Assembly (NCBI GenBank): GCA_002366685.1
Contig: DFBP01000206.1
Coordinates: 1 to 15,820, forward strand
Source: Rhodobacterales bacterium UBA3077
GTDB taxonomy: Bacteria; Pseudomonadota; Alphaproteobacteria; Rhodobacterales; Rhodobacteraceae
Length of the DNA: 15,820 bases
Direction: 5' to 3'
Shown here: piece after piece, positions 7,288-14,833 of the stretch
Numbering within the stretch: the stretch's first letter is position 1
Layout: every line of letters starts with the position of its first letter
Made by a program: the position numbers and the translations under genes
The notes under the pieces: model-generated
What the model saw: only the letters and a program-made list of their open reading frames with translations
Told to the model about the DNA's origin: nothing
Databases searched by the model: none

Positions 7288-8193
7288 ATGATTTACACAG
7301 AAGCGCAGGCGCCTGGGTCTGACCCCGGTGAACCGCTGGTGAATCAGGATAACTGGCAGGATTTACCGCCCTACAATCCAGCGGATCCGGTCGCAAAAAT
7401 TGTGCGGGAAAACTTGCACCAGATGGCGCGGTTGGGCGGCATAGAACCCGTGGCGCACTTACCCGCGCCCTATTCACTGGCAGCTGAGATTTACGGGCAG
7501 GAGTTTCTAATTGTTGCCCTCACCGAACAGCCAGAGCTGGTGACGGGCCTGCTGGATATGATCGTTGAGCGCGTTTTGGTGCCTTGGTGCGCCGATCTTG
7601 TGGCCACTGTCCCTGATGTTTGGCTTGAGTTTTCTGATGCGAGCGGTTCACCAATGTTTATCGGGCCAGAGCGGTTTTTGGAATTTGCGGTGAAACCAGT
7701 GCGCAAAATAATTGCGGATAATCCATGGGGGGATCGGGTTTTTGTGGCCAACTATCGTGGTGACCTGCCTGCCGGTGCCAAAACCCGTGGGCGGCGTAAA
7801 CGGGGGGCAAGTTCGTCTATGTCTTTTGAGATAATGCTGGAAGCCAAAAAGCAGTGTTGCCCCAATTTTCTGACACGGCTAGAGGCCGACGCCGCGGCGC
7901 TGACACGGTATTCTGACACTGCAATTGAGCTTGGTATGTCTTTGTATGTAGGCATCGGAGCCGTGCGGCTAGACCGGAATTCAGTTCCGGATATACCTGC
8001 GGCCATCACTGAAATCCGGCAGGACACAGCCATACGTACGCGCGAAATTTTGCGGGTTTCACGTGCTGGGGCGCCTCGAAATACTCTGCCATGGCCGGGT
8101 GATATTTATGTGGAAGATACCAATCTTCACACCCAGCCCGACCTCTTTAACGCCGTGCTAAACGGCGTTAAAGACGGAAATGCAGGCGCTTAA
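7288..8193 (+). CDS. Uroporphyrinogen decarboxylase-like protein, C-terminal part
   Basis: This 301-residue segment holds most of a URO-D-type TIM barrel. It shows a proline-rich NWQDLPPYNP linker, a helical segment with TEQPELVTGLLDMIVE, a VWLEFSDASGSPMF strand-loop and a GDIYVEDTNLHT segment near the C-terminus. No further stop or frameshift occurs, so the frame stayed intact beyond the TAG. I see no HxC-type zinc motif as found in MtaA/CmuA-like methyltransferases. The equivalent region instead contains a basic RGRRKRGASSS stretch. ATG 7288 sits directly after the amber codon and could serve for reinitiation. Its stop overlaps the convergent dehydrogenase stop within TTAA (8190-8193). Biochemical role unknown; last gene of the transporter operon. 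Confidence 0.7.
   Translation: MIYTEAQAPGSDPGEPLVNQDNWQDLPPYNPADPVAKIVRENLHQMARLGGIEPVAHLPAPYSLAAEIYGQEFLIVALTEQPELVTGLLDMIVERVLVPWCADLVATVPDVWLEFSDASGSPMFIGPERFLEFAVKPVRKIIADNPWGDRVFVANYRGDLPAGAKTRGRRKRGASSSMSFEIMLEAKKQCCPNFLTRLEADAAALTRYSDTAIELGMSLYVGIGAVRLDRNSVPDIPAAITEIRQDTAIRTREILRVSRAGAPRNTLPWPGDIYVEDTNLHTQPDLFNAVLNGVKDGNAGA
8145..8173. terminator. Perfect 12-bp inverted repeat near the convergent gene ends (possible bidirectional terminator)
   Basis: CTTTAACGCCGT (8145-8156) is followed by a 5-base loop GCTAA and its exact complement ACGGCGTTAAAG (8162-8173). It lies inside the last codons of the URO-D-like gene, about 20 bases before the convergent stops. Neither side has a long T-run, so a classic intrinsic terminator is not shown. 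The position between convergent operons suggests transcript-end or mRNA-stability function. Confidence 0.5.
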
Positions 8194-9194
8194 CACCCGA
8201 TTTCCGATAGCTTGACCGCCCGCTCCAGCTTCACCGATTTTAGTGCGGCTTCAGCGACCTTCAATGATTCTAGCCCGTCCCGCCCGCTGGGGATTGCGGC
8301 TGTTTTATTGGCAATCATATCAACAAAAGCAGTGATTTCAGCTGCATAAGCCGCGATGTAGCGGGTCATAAAGAAATCAAATAACGGCGGTTTGGTATAG
8401 CCATCTTTAGTAGCAAGTTCAATGCTGACCTCACGCTGGTTTTGCGCTGCCACCATGCCAATTGACCCGTGAACTTCTATCCGCTGATCATAGCCATAGG
8501 TGGCGCGGCGAGAGTTGCTAATGCTGCATTGCTTGCCACTTTTTGTGGTTAATATAACCGAGGCACTATCATAATCGCCAAGCTGGCCGATTTCAGGGTC
8601 TACCAAAACAGAGCCACTGGCCATCACTGATTCAACCTCTTCATCGAGCAAAAAGCGGGCCATATCAAAATCATGAATGGTCATGTCTTTGAAAATACCA
8701 CCCGACACTTTGATATATTCAGACGGCGGCGCGCCCGGGTCACGAGAGGTGATATTTACCATCTCTACCTCTCCGATTTTCCCAGCCACAATAGCTGCTT
8801 TCAAGGCCATGAAGTGCGGGTCAAAGCGACGGTTAAAGCCGACCATCAGCTGTGCGCCGGTCTCCTCAACCACTTTGAGGCAAGCCACCACGCGCTCGAC
8901 GCTCAAATCAATAGGTTTTTCACAAAATATCGCTTTGCCCGCCCGCGCGAATTTTTCGATTAAGTCCGCGTGGGTATTGGTGGGTGTGCAGATGAGCACC
9001 GCATCAATATCCGGCATGGATGCGATCTCCTCAATTGTGCTGACCACCCCGCCATATTGCACCACAAGCGTGTTGGCGCTATCGGGAAACGCATCGGCCA
9101 CCGCTGCCAATACAGCGTTTGGGTTGGATGAAATTGCCTGCGCATGAACCTGCCCAATACGCCCGGCACCCAGAAGTGCAAATCGAAGTGCCAT
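8190..9194 (-). CDS. idhA: myo-Inositol 2-dehydrogenase (Gfo/Idh/MocA family)
   Basis: This enzyme oxidises myo-inositol to 2-keto-myo-inositol (scyllo-inosose) with NAD+, the first step of inositol catabolism. The N-terminal Rossmann motif is GAGRIGQ (9-15). The family motif CEKPID (91-96) contains the catalytic Lys93. The segment GGIFKDMTIHDFDMARF carries D170 and H174, a pattern typical of inositol dehydrogenases such as IolG/IdhA. I chose ATG 9194 (334 residues) because the protein then begins MALRFALLGAG, with AAGGGA upstream. A start at 9221 would lie against the operator and has no ribosome-binding site. It runs opposite to its neighbours, convergent with the transporter operon (shared TTAA) and divergent from the regulator. 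Related Gfo/Idh members can act on scyllo-inositol or other polyols, but the inositol operon context favours myo-inositol. Confidence 0.9.
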   Translation of the reverse strand: MALRFALLGAGRIGQVHAQAISSNPNAVLAAVADAFPDSANTLVVQYGGVVSTIEEIASMPDIDAVLICTPTNTHADLIEKFARAGKAIFCEKPIDLSVERVVACLKVVEETGAQLMVGFNRRFDPHFMALKAAIVAGKIGEVEMVNITSRDPGAPPSEYIKVSGGIFKDMTIHDFDMARFLLDEEVESVMASGSVLVDPEIGQLGDYDSASVILTTKSGKQCSISNSRRATYGYDQRIEVHGSIGMVAAQNQREVSIELATKDGYTKPPLFDFFMTRYIAAYAAEITAFVDMIANKTAAIPSGRDGLESLKVAEAALKSVKLERAVKLSEIGC

Positions 9195-9223
9195 ATGTGT
9201 TTCCCTTGTTCTTTGAGCCATAA

Positions 9224-9239
9224 TAGAATATATATTCTA
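9224..9239. promoter_or_regulatory. Palindromic operator, probable IolR/RpiR-type binding site
   Basis: TAGAATATATATTCTA is a perfect 16-bp palindrome in the divergent space between idhA and the regulator gene. Its core AGAA-TATATA-TTCT has the same N6 spacing as the site before iolC (GGAA-TAAATA-TTCC). That spacing matches the GGAA-N6-TTCC pattern I recall for the RpiR-like IolR of Sinorhizobium meliloti. A loose half-site, TGGAAT, lies at 9245-9250. The site could control both idhA and the regulator itself. Confidence 0.7.
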
Positions 9240-9292
9240 ACCAATGGAATGCGACCGAAGCCTCGCGCTGTCAAGTAAAAAGAAAGAAACTA

Positions 9293-10117
9293 ATGGCAAA
9301 TAATGCTGCACCCGAGACTCTAGAGGAGTTTCAAGCAAAACTGGTAGAGATTACCGAAGGCCTGCCCAAGCGATTGCGCCAATGCGCAGATTACATCGGG
9401 CAAAACACAGATAGAATCGCGGTTTCAACCGTGGCGGATCTTTCATCCGCAGCGGGCGTGCAGCCCTCGGCCTTTATGCGCTTTTGCCAGCTGATGGGTT
9501 TTTCCGGGTATTCACAAATGCAAAAGATGTTTCGAGATATCCATGTGCAACATTGGCCCGACTACGCAACGCGCCTGAAAAAAATGCGCGAAAGCGGGGA
9601 CGAAACGCCAGCAACGCTATTGGCAGAATTTGTGGATGCGGGGCGGGCCTCGCTCGAAAATCTGGCCCGGTCGATTGATCCAAAATCGTTGGAAAAGGCG
9701 GTTTCGGTAATTGCCGATGCAAGGATGATTCACATAATTGGCTTTAACCGCGCGTTTCCGGTGGCAACATATCTATCCTACGCCTTTGAAAAAATGGATG
9801 TTCCAGCGATGTTACACGCCAAAATTGGTAATCTCGACCATCGGCACGCCATTCGGGAAGGCGATGTGCTGATTGCTGTAACCTTTTCGGCGTATACGCA
9901 AGAAACCCTTGAGCTCACGGCCTTTGCCAAAACTCAAAATGCCGAGATTGTCGCCATTACTGACGCTCTAAATAGCCCGATGCACCAACTGGGGGCAACA
10001 ACGCTCAATGTAACCGAGGCGGATGTCGGGGCCTTCAGAGCACTTTCGGCTCCCCTATCCCTTGCGATCACATTGGCGGTTTCCGTGGGCGCTAGGCGGG
10101 ACTCCGACAACCAATAG
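9293..10117 (+). CDS. iolR: RpiR-family transcriptional regulator, probable inositol repressor (IolR-like)
   Basis: This 274-residue protein has the RpiR layout. An N-terminal helix-turn-helix domain (about residues 10-85) includes VSTVADLSSAAGVQPSAFMRFCQLMGFSGY. A C-terminal SIS sugar-phosphate-binding domain (about 125-260) includes IHIIGFNRA and DVLIAVTFSAYTQETLEL. Such proteins sense phosphorylated sugars; in proteobacterial inositol regulons the inducer is thought to be a late intermediate such as the IolC product. It lies between divergent idhA and the iolCDEB operon, with a matching palindrome on each side, which fits repression of both and autoregulation. The start at ATG 9293 has a purine-rich leader (AAAAAGAAAGAAAC) instead of a strong ribosome-binding site. 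It ends with TAG. The family is clear; the IolR assignment rests on context and operators. Confidence 0.85.
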   Translation: MANNAAPETLEEFQAKLVEITEGLPKRLRQCADYIGQNTDRIAVSTVADLSSAAGVQPSAFMRFCQLMGFSGYSQMQKMFRDIHVQHWPDYATRLKKMRESGDETPATLLAEFVDAGRASLENLARSIDPKSLEKAVSVIADARMIHIIGFNRAFPVATYLSYAFEKMDVPAMLHAKIGNLDHRHAIREGDVLIAVTFSAYTQETLELTAFAKTQNAEIVAITDALNSPMHQLGATTLNVTEADVGAFRALSAPLSLAITLAVSVGARRDSDNQ

Positions 10118-10127
10118 AAGATAATTA

Positions 10128-10156
10128 TTGTCACTTTACCTTATGGAATAAATATT
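10128..10156 (+). promoter_or_regulatory. Candidate sigma70 promoter for iolCDEB
   Basis: TTGTCA (10128-10133) resembles the -35 consensus at 5 of 6 bases. It lies 17 bases before AATATT (10151-10156), a weak -10 match at 4 of 6. The palindromic operator covers the proposed -10, so bound regulator would block RNA polymerase. The assignment is by eye and the -10 is uncertain. Confidence 0.4.
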
Positions 10157-10161
10157 CCATA
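10142..10161. promoter_or_regulatory. Palindromic operator upstream of iolC, probable IolR/RpiR-type site
   Basis: TATGGAATAAATATTCCATA has 8-bp perfect arms around a central AAAT and contains GGAA (10145-10148), N6, TTCC (10155-10158). It resembles the palindrome at 9224-9239 and the GGAA-N6-TTCC pattern known for alphaproteobacterial IolR. It sits 34 bases upstream of iolC in the 78-base gap after the regulator gene. Repression of iolCDEB is the expected role. Confidence 0.75.
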
Positions 10162-10195
10162 CTGGGTTTAAGATATTAAAACCCGAGGTGTTTGA

Positions 10196-12091
10196 ATGCT
10201 TGATGTCATCACAATTGGCCGGTCATCGGTTGACCTTTACGGCGCTCAAATCGGCGGGCGACTTGAGGATATGGGCTCGTTTCATAAATATATAGGCGGT
10301 TCTCCCACCAATATCGCAGCTGGAACATCACGGCTTGGGTTGCGCTCGGGGCTGATCACGCGAGTTGGTGATGAGCACATGGGCCGCTATATTCGGGAGC
10401 AACTTGAGCGCGAAGGCGTGGATGTACGTGGGGTAAAAACGGACCCTGATCGGCTCACGGCGCTGGTTTTGCTCGGCATTCGGGACCAAACACAATTCCC
10501 ACTAATTTTCTATCGGGAAAATTGCGCTGACATGGCGCTTTGCCCAGATGATATTGACCCAGATCTCATTGCTGACACCCGATGTGTAACCGCCACCGGC
10601 ACCCATTTGAGCCACATAAACACCGAAGCCGCAGTGCTTAAAGCCCTGAATATCGCGCGGAAAAACGGGATTAAAACGGCGCTGGATATCGACTATCGGC
10701 CCAACCTGTGGGGGCTGTCTGGCCATGGTGACGGAGAAAGCCGGTTTATAGAATCCGAAGCTGTGACCCAAAAACTGCAATCAACATTGCATTTGTTTGA
10801 TTTGATCGTTGGCACCGAAGAAGAATTTCACATCGCGGGCGGTTCAACCGATACCATCGAGGCGTTGCGCAATGTGCGCACAACCAGCCAAGCGGTTTTG
10901 GTGTGTAAACGCGGCCCTATGGGGGCATCGGCATTTGCCGCAGATATCCCTGACAATCTGGATGATGGCCTTAGCGGGCCGGGGTTTCCGATTGAAGTGT
11001 TCAATGTGTTGGGTGCCGGAGACGGGTTTATGAGTGGGCTGCTTAAAGGCTGGCTAACGGACGAAGATTGGCCAACAAGCCTTACGTATGCGAATGCGTG
11101 CGGCGCGTTTGCCGTAAGCCGGCATGGCTGCACCCCTGCTTATCCGAGCTGGGAAGAATTACAGTATTTTCTGAAATCAGGCGTGCAAAACAAAGCGCTG
11201 CGCAAGGATAAAGCGCTTGAACAAATTCATTGGTCGAGCAACCGAGGCACAGAATGGCCCGATATGCGGGTATTTGCCTTTGATCACAGAAGGCAGTTGG
11301 AAGAAATGGACGGCGCCACCTCTGAGAAAATCGGAGTCTTCAAGCAGCTTTGCCTAAAAACGGCCAAACAGGTGGCAGCGGGTTGCCCCGGATATGGTAT
11401 TTTATGTGATAGCCGAATGGGGCAAAATGCGCTTTTTGAGGCGACGGACAGCAATCTGTGGATTGGGCATCCTGTTGAATGGCCCGGCTCGCGGCCATTG
11501 CAGCTTGAGCCGGAAATAGGCCTCGATTTTGGCGGCCTTTCGGAATGGCCCTTGGCGCATGTGGTTAAGGTTTTGTGCTTTTATCATCCGGATGATGATG
11601 CTGAGACGAAAGCCAAGCAAGAAGATGTGATATTGCGCCTGTTCGCGGCCGCACGGCGGAACAAGCTGGAATTTTTACTTGAAATTATTCCGTCGAAAGT
11701 GGCGGATTGTGATGACCAAACGTCAGCAAAAATTATTCAAAGGTTTTATGACCTCGGGGTTTTCCCTGATTGGTGGAAGCTTGAACCCATGAAAACCGAT
11801 GCCGCGTGGGCGCTCACTTCTGAAACCGTAGCAAAAAACGATCCCAATTGTCGTGGCATAGTTGTGCTTGGACTCGATGCTCCGATAGCGCATCTTCGGG
11901 CCAGTTTTGAGGTGGCTGCGCGGCACCCTCTTGTAAAAGGGTTTGCAATTGGGCGAACTATTTTCGCAGAGTCGGCCAAAGCATGGTTTGCGGGCCGTAT
12001 AAGCAGTGAAGATGCGGTTGCTGAAATGGCAGAAAAATATCGTGATCTGTGCCGAATATGGGATACAGCACGCAGTGGAGCAAATCTATGA
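10196..12091 (+). CDS. iolC: Fused 5-dehydro-2-deoxygluconokinase / DUF2090 aldolase-like protein
   Basis: The N-terminal half (about residues 1-330) is a PfkB/ribokinase-type kinase. It has GGSPTNIAAG near 34-43, a DIDYRPNLW strand near 164-172, and the ATP/catalytic motif GAGDGF starting at 273. This matches IolC, which phosphorylates 5-dehydro-2-deoxy-D-gluconate. The C-terminal half (about 357-631) is a DUF2090 domain with AFDHRRQLEE, CDSRMGQ and VLGLDAP. Databases commonly name this fusion bifunctional kinase/5-dehydro-2-deoxyphosphogluconate aldolase, because it occurs where a separate iolJ is absent. The aldolase role is plausible family knowledge, not proven by the sequence. At 631 residues it is about twice the length of stand-alone IolC (B. 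subtilis IolC about 325). GAGGTG precedes ATG 10196. The stop overlaps iolD as ATGA. Confidence 0.93.
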   Translation: MLDVITIGRSSVDLYGAQIGGRLEDMGSFHKYIGGSPTNIAAGTSRLGLRSGLITRVGDEHMGRYIREQLEREGVDVRGVKTDPDRLTALVLLGIRDQTQFPLIFYRENCADMALCPDDIDPDLIADTRCVTATGTHLSHINTEAAVLKALNIARKNGIKTALDIDYRPNLWGLSGHGDGESRFIESEAVTQKLQSTLHLFDLIVGTEEEFHIAGGSTDTIEALRNVRTTSQAVLVCKRGPMGASAFAADIPDNLDDGLSGPGFPIEVFNVLGAGDGFMSGLLKGWLTDEDWPTSLTYANACGAFAVSRHGCTPAYPSWEELQYFLKSGVQNKALRKDKALEQIHWSSNRGTEWPDMRVFAFDHRRQLEEMDGATSEKIGVFKQLCLKTAKQVAAGCPGYGILCDSRMGQNALFEATDSNLWIGHPVEWPGSRPLQLEPEIGLDFGGLSEWPLAHVVKVLCFYHPDDDAETKAKQEDVILRLFAAARRNKLEFLLEIIPSKVADCDDQTSAKIIQRFYDLGVFPDWWKLEPMKTDAAWALTSETVAKNDPNCRGIVVLGLDAPIAHLRASFEVAARHPLVKGFAIGRTIFAESAKAWFAGRISSEDAVAEMAEKYRDLCRIWDTARSGANL

Positions 12092-13917
12092 ACACAATAA
12101 GGCTAACCGCCGCCCAAGCGATGGTTCGATATTTTTCGAACCAGATGAACGCCAACGGCGAGCGCTTTATGGCGGGGTGCTGGGCCATATTCGGGCACGG
12201 CAACGTGGCTGGGCTGGGCGAAGCGCTGCATGCGGCGGGCGATGAGTTTCCGACCTGGCGCGGGCATAACGAGCAAGGCATGGCGCACGCGGCCATTGCT
12301 TTTGCCAAAGCCAAAAACCGTCACAACGCGATGATGGTGACTTCCTCCATCGGCCCCGGCGCGCTCAATATGGTAACCGCCGCCGGGCTCGCCCATGTAA
12401 ACCGCCTGCCGGTACTATTTGTGCCCGGAGATATATTCGCCAACCGCGCGCCTGATCCGGTGCTGCAACAGGTTGAGGATTTTGACGATGGCACGATTTC
12501 GGCCAATGATTGCTTTAAGCCGGTTAGTCGGTATTTTGACCGGATAAGCCGCCCCGAGCAGTTGCTTTCCGCCTTGCCCCGCGCCATGCAAACTCTAACA
12601 AACCCAGCCGATTGCGGGCCGGTCACACTGGCTTTTTGCCAAGATGTGCAGGCTGAGGCCTTCGATTACCCAGTATCGTTTTTTGCACCAAAAATTTGGG
12701 GGCAACGCCGGCCGCGCCCCGATGTGGATGAACTGGCGGCGGCTGCAGCGGCGATCAAAGCTGCAAAGACGCCACTCATCATTGCGGGCGGTGGCGTGTT
12801 GTATTCGGGCGCAGAAAAAGAGCTGCTCGCGTGTGCCGAAAAGCACGGCGTGCCGGTTTGCGAAACGCAAGCGGGCAAATCTGCTTTGCCATGGGCGAAC
12901 CCTCTCAATTTGGGGTCGGTCGGCGTGACAGGTGCATCTGCCGCCAATACTGTTGCTGAAAAGGCTGATCTTATCATCGGTATTGGCACCCGGTTTCAAG
13001 ATTTTACCACCGGTAGCTGGGGGCTGTTTAAAAACCCTGATCGGCAGATATTGTCGATCAATATTACGGCTTATGATGCTGAAAAGCATAATGCGATCTC
13101 CCTAGTGGGTGACGCAAAAGAGGTGCTAACTGAACTTTCAGTGGCCTTAGGGAACCACCGCGCAAATGTGCCGGACCCAACCCTGAAATCTGATTGGATA
13201 GCCGCCGTAGACATGGCAACCGCCGCGCCCGCAGGCAATGCGCTGCCAACGGATGCGCAAGTCATTGGCGCAGTCCAGCGCGGGGTGGACGCACAGTCTA
13301 TTGTGGTGTGCGCCGCAGGAGGATTGCCGGGAGAGCTGCACAAGCTCTGGAAATCGGGCGCTCCAAATGGCTACCATGTCGAATATGGGTTTTCCTGCAT
13401 GGGGTACGAAATTGCCGGTGGGTTGGGTGTAAAAATGGCCCATCCAGACCGCGAGGTCGTTGTGATGGTTGGAGACGGTTCTTACATGATGCTGAATTCT
13501 GAGCTGGTCACATCGGTGATGCTTGGCCATAAAATTATCACGGTCATTCTGGATAACCGCGGCTATGCCTGCATTAACCGGCTGCAAATAAGCACTGGGG
13601 CGGAAAGCTTTAATAACCTACTGGATACGGCCCGCCACGCCGTGCCAAGTGCCATAGATTTTACCGCCCATGCGGCGGCTATGGGCGCGGTGGCGGAAAA
13701 GGTAGCATCTATCGCTGAGCTGGAAGAGGCCATGGTGCGGGCGCGGGAATCCGACGTTTCTTATGCCATCGTGATAGATACCGACCCGATGCAAACCACT
13801 GAAGCGGGCGGCACATGGTGGGACGTGGCCGTGCCGGAGGTTTCGACCCGCCCTGCGGTGAGCAAAGCCCGCGCGGCCTATGAGCAAAACCAGAAAAACC
13901 AACGCGCAAGCGACTGA
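12088..13917 (+). CDS. iolD: 3D-(3,5/4)-trihydroxycyclohexane-1,2-dione hydrolase (ThDP-dependent)
   Basis: IolD hydrolytically opens the cyclohexanedione ring made by IolE, giving 5-deoxy-D-glucuronate. The 609-residue protein has acetohydroxyacid-synthase-type architecture: a PYR domain with the ThDP-activating Glu E62 in RGHNEQG, a central domain with [12 protein letters not shown], and a PP domain with [12 protein letters not shown]. The GDG at 462-464 starts the metal/diphosphate motif, which ends in ILDNRGYA. I chose ATG 12088 because [15 protein letters not shown] matches the usual IolD N-terminus. It also forms an ATGA overlap with the iolC stop. An ATG at 12049 is in frame, but it adds 13 residues read over iolC. 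Length is close to known IolD proteins (about 620-640). Confidence 0.95.
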   Translation: MNTIRLTAAQAMVRYFSNQMNANGERFMAGCWAIFGHGNVAGLGEALHAAGDEFPTWRGHNEQGMAHAAIAFAKAKNRHNAMMVTSSIGPGALNMVTAAGLAHVNRLPVLFVPGDIFANRAPDPVLQQVEDFDDGTISANDCFKPVSRYFDRISRPEQLLSALPRAMQTLTNPADCGPVTLAFCQDVQAEAFDYPVSFFAPKIWGQRRPRPDVDELAAAAAAIKAAKTPLIIAGGGVLYSGAEKELLACAEKHGVPVCETQAGKSALPWANPLNLGSVGVTGASAANTVAEKADLIIGIGTRFQDFTTGSWGLFKNPDRQILSINITAYDAEKHNAISLVGDAKEVLTELSVALGNHRANVPDPTLKSDWIAAVDMATAAPAGNALPTDAQVIGAVQRGVDAQSIVVCAAGGLPGELHKLWKSGAPNGYHVEYGFSCMGYEIAGGLGVKMAHPDREVVVMVGDGSYMMLNSELVTSVMLGHKIITVILDNRGYACINRLQISTGAESFNNLLDTARHAVPSAIDFTAHAAAMGAVAEKVASIAELEEAMVRARESDVSYAIVIDTDPMQTTEAGGTWWDVAVPEVSTRPAVSKARAAYEQNQKNQRASD

Positions 13918-13930
13918 TACGGATAGAAAT

Positions 13931-14830
13931 ATGATACTTTACGGCACAAACCCTATTGCGTGGTCAAATGATGACGACCAAACTCTTGGCGCGGATATTT
14001 CGTTAGAGCAATGCCTACGCGAAGCGGGGCAAATCGGCTTTGATGGCATTGAAAAGGGCCATAAAATGCCAACGGAGCCAGGAGCTCTTCGGGCCGTTTT
14101 GGATCCAAACGGACTGGCGTTTGTATCCGGCTGGCACTCGCTCAACTTGCTTACGCACTCGGTTGAAGACGAAAAACAGGCGATCCAGCCGCATTTGGAT
14201 TTGCTAAATGCGATGGATTGTAAGGTTTGTATTGTGTGCGAAACCTCAAACGCAATCCATGGGCGGGATGACCTACCGCTGAGCGAAACCCCTGTTCTGC
14301 CCGCCGATCAATGGGCCAAGTTTGGCGCAGATGTTGAGGAAATTGCAACGTTTTGCGCGGCTCAGGGTTTAACGCTGGTTTACCACCACCACATGGGCAC
14401 TATTGTTGAAAACGAAGCCGAAATTACGGCGTTTATGGCCGCCACCGGCCCTCATACCAAGCTGCTGTTAGATACCGGCCACGCATGGTTTGCCGGTGTA
14501 GACCCAGAGCAATTAGCAAAAAGATATATGGACCGTGTCGGGCATTTACATGCCAAAAACGTACGGCCAGCTATAAAGAATGAAGTGGAATCCGAAGCGC
14601 TTTCATTCCTTGAAGGCGTGCGCCGTGGGGTGTTTACGGTACCGGGCGATTCAGAGGGGGGCGTATTGTTTGAGCCTGTTTTAAGCGTCGCTGCCGCACA
14701 TGGATATAGCGGTTGGCTTGTAATCGAGGCCGAGCAAGATCCAGCCGTACGGAGCCCACTCCAATACCAAACCCTCGGGCTGGAGGCGCTAAAACGAATG
14801 GCACTGTCTGCCGGACTTGATAAGGATTAA
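13931..14830 (+). CDS. iolE: myo-Inosose-2 dehydratase
   Basis: IolE removes water from 2-keto-myo-inositol to give the trihydroxycyclohexane-dione used by IolD. The protein is an AP-endonuclease-2/xylose-isomerase-type TIM barrel. It begins with the IolE hallmark [12 protein letters not shown] and carries the putative metal-site segments [21 protein letters not shown] and EAEQDP. I chose ATG 13931 (299 residues; B. subtilis IolE about 297). An in-frame ATG at 13880 would add 17 unconserved polar residues and overlap iolD. The leader before 13931 has only a weak GGAT as ribosome-binding site, so coupling from iolD 13 bases upstream is likely. iolB follows after 3 bases. Confidence 0.93.
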   Translation: MILYGTNPIAWSNDDDQTLGADISLEQCLREAGQIGFDGIEKGHKMPTEPGALRAVLDPNGLAFVSGWHSLNLLTHSVEDEKQAIQPHLDLLNAMDCKVCIVCETSNAIHGRDDLPLSETPVLPADQWAKFGADVEEIATFCAAQGLTLVYHHHMGTIVENEAEITAFMAATGPHTKLLLDTGHAWFAGVDPEQLAKRYMDRVGHLHAKNVRPAIKNEVESEALSFLEGVRRGVFTVPGDSEGGVLFEPVLSVAAAHGYSGWLVIEAEQDPAVRSPLQYQTLGLEALKRMALSAGLDKD

Positions 14831-14833
14831 CGA

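Noticed and set aside
7282..7290. Pyrrolysine insertion at the amber codon
   Set aside because: Known Pyl proteins are methylamine methyltransferases, and no corrinoid protein, such methyltransferase or pyl gene is in the window. TAG also ends the nearby regulator gene. Nonsense mutation, sequencing error or reinitiation is simpler.
6910..8193. Frameshift between the two URO-D-like parts
   Set aside because: Both parts are in the same frame, separated only by TAG and one CTG codon, so no indel is needed.
9195..9221. Upstream start of idhA at 9221
   Set aside because: It would add nine polar residues before the conserved MALRFALLGAG, has no ribosome-binding site and abuts the operator.
9246..9274. 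Promoter for idhA using a perfect minus-strand TTGACA (9274-9269)
   Set aside because: At 16-18 base spacing no acceptable -10 appears (CATTCC or ATTCCA), so I do not call it a promoter.
12049..12087. Longer IolD starting inside iolC
   Set aside because: The 13 extra residues are unlike IolD N-termini, and ATG 12088 gives the usual start and an ATGA overlap.
13880..13930. Longer IolE starting inside iolD
   Set aside because: The added polar residues are not family-like; conserved IolE sequence begins right after ATG 13931. It cannot be fully excluded because the ribosome-binding site at 13931 is weak.
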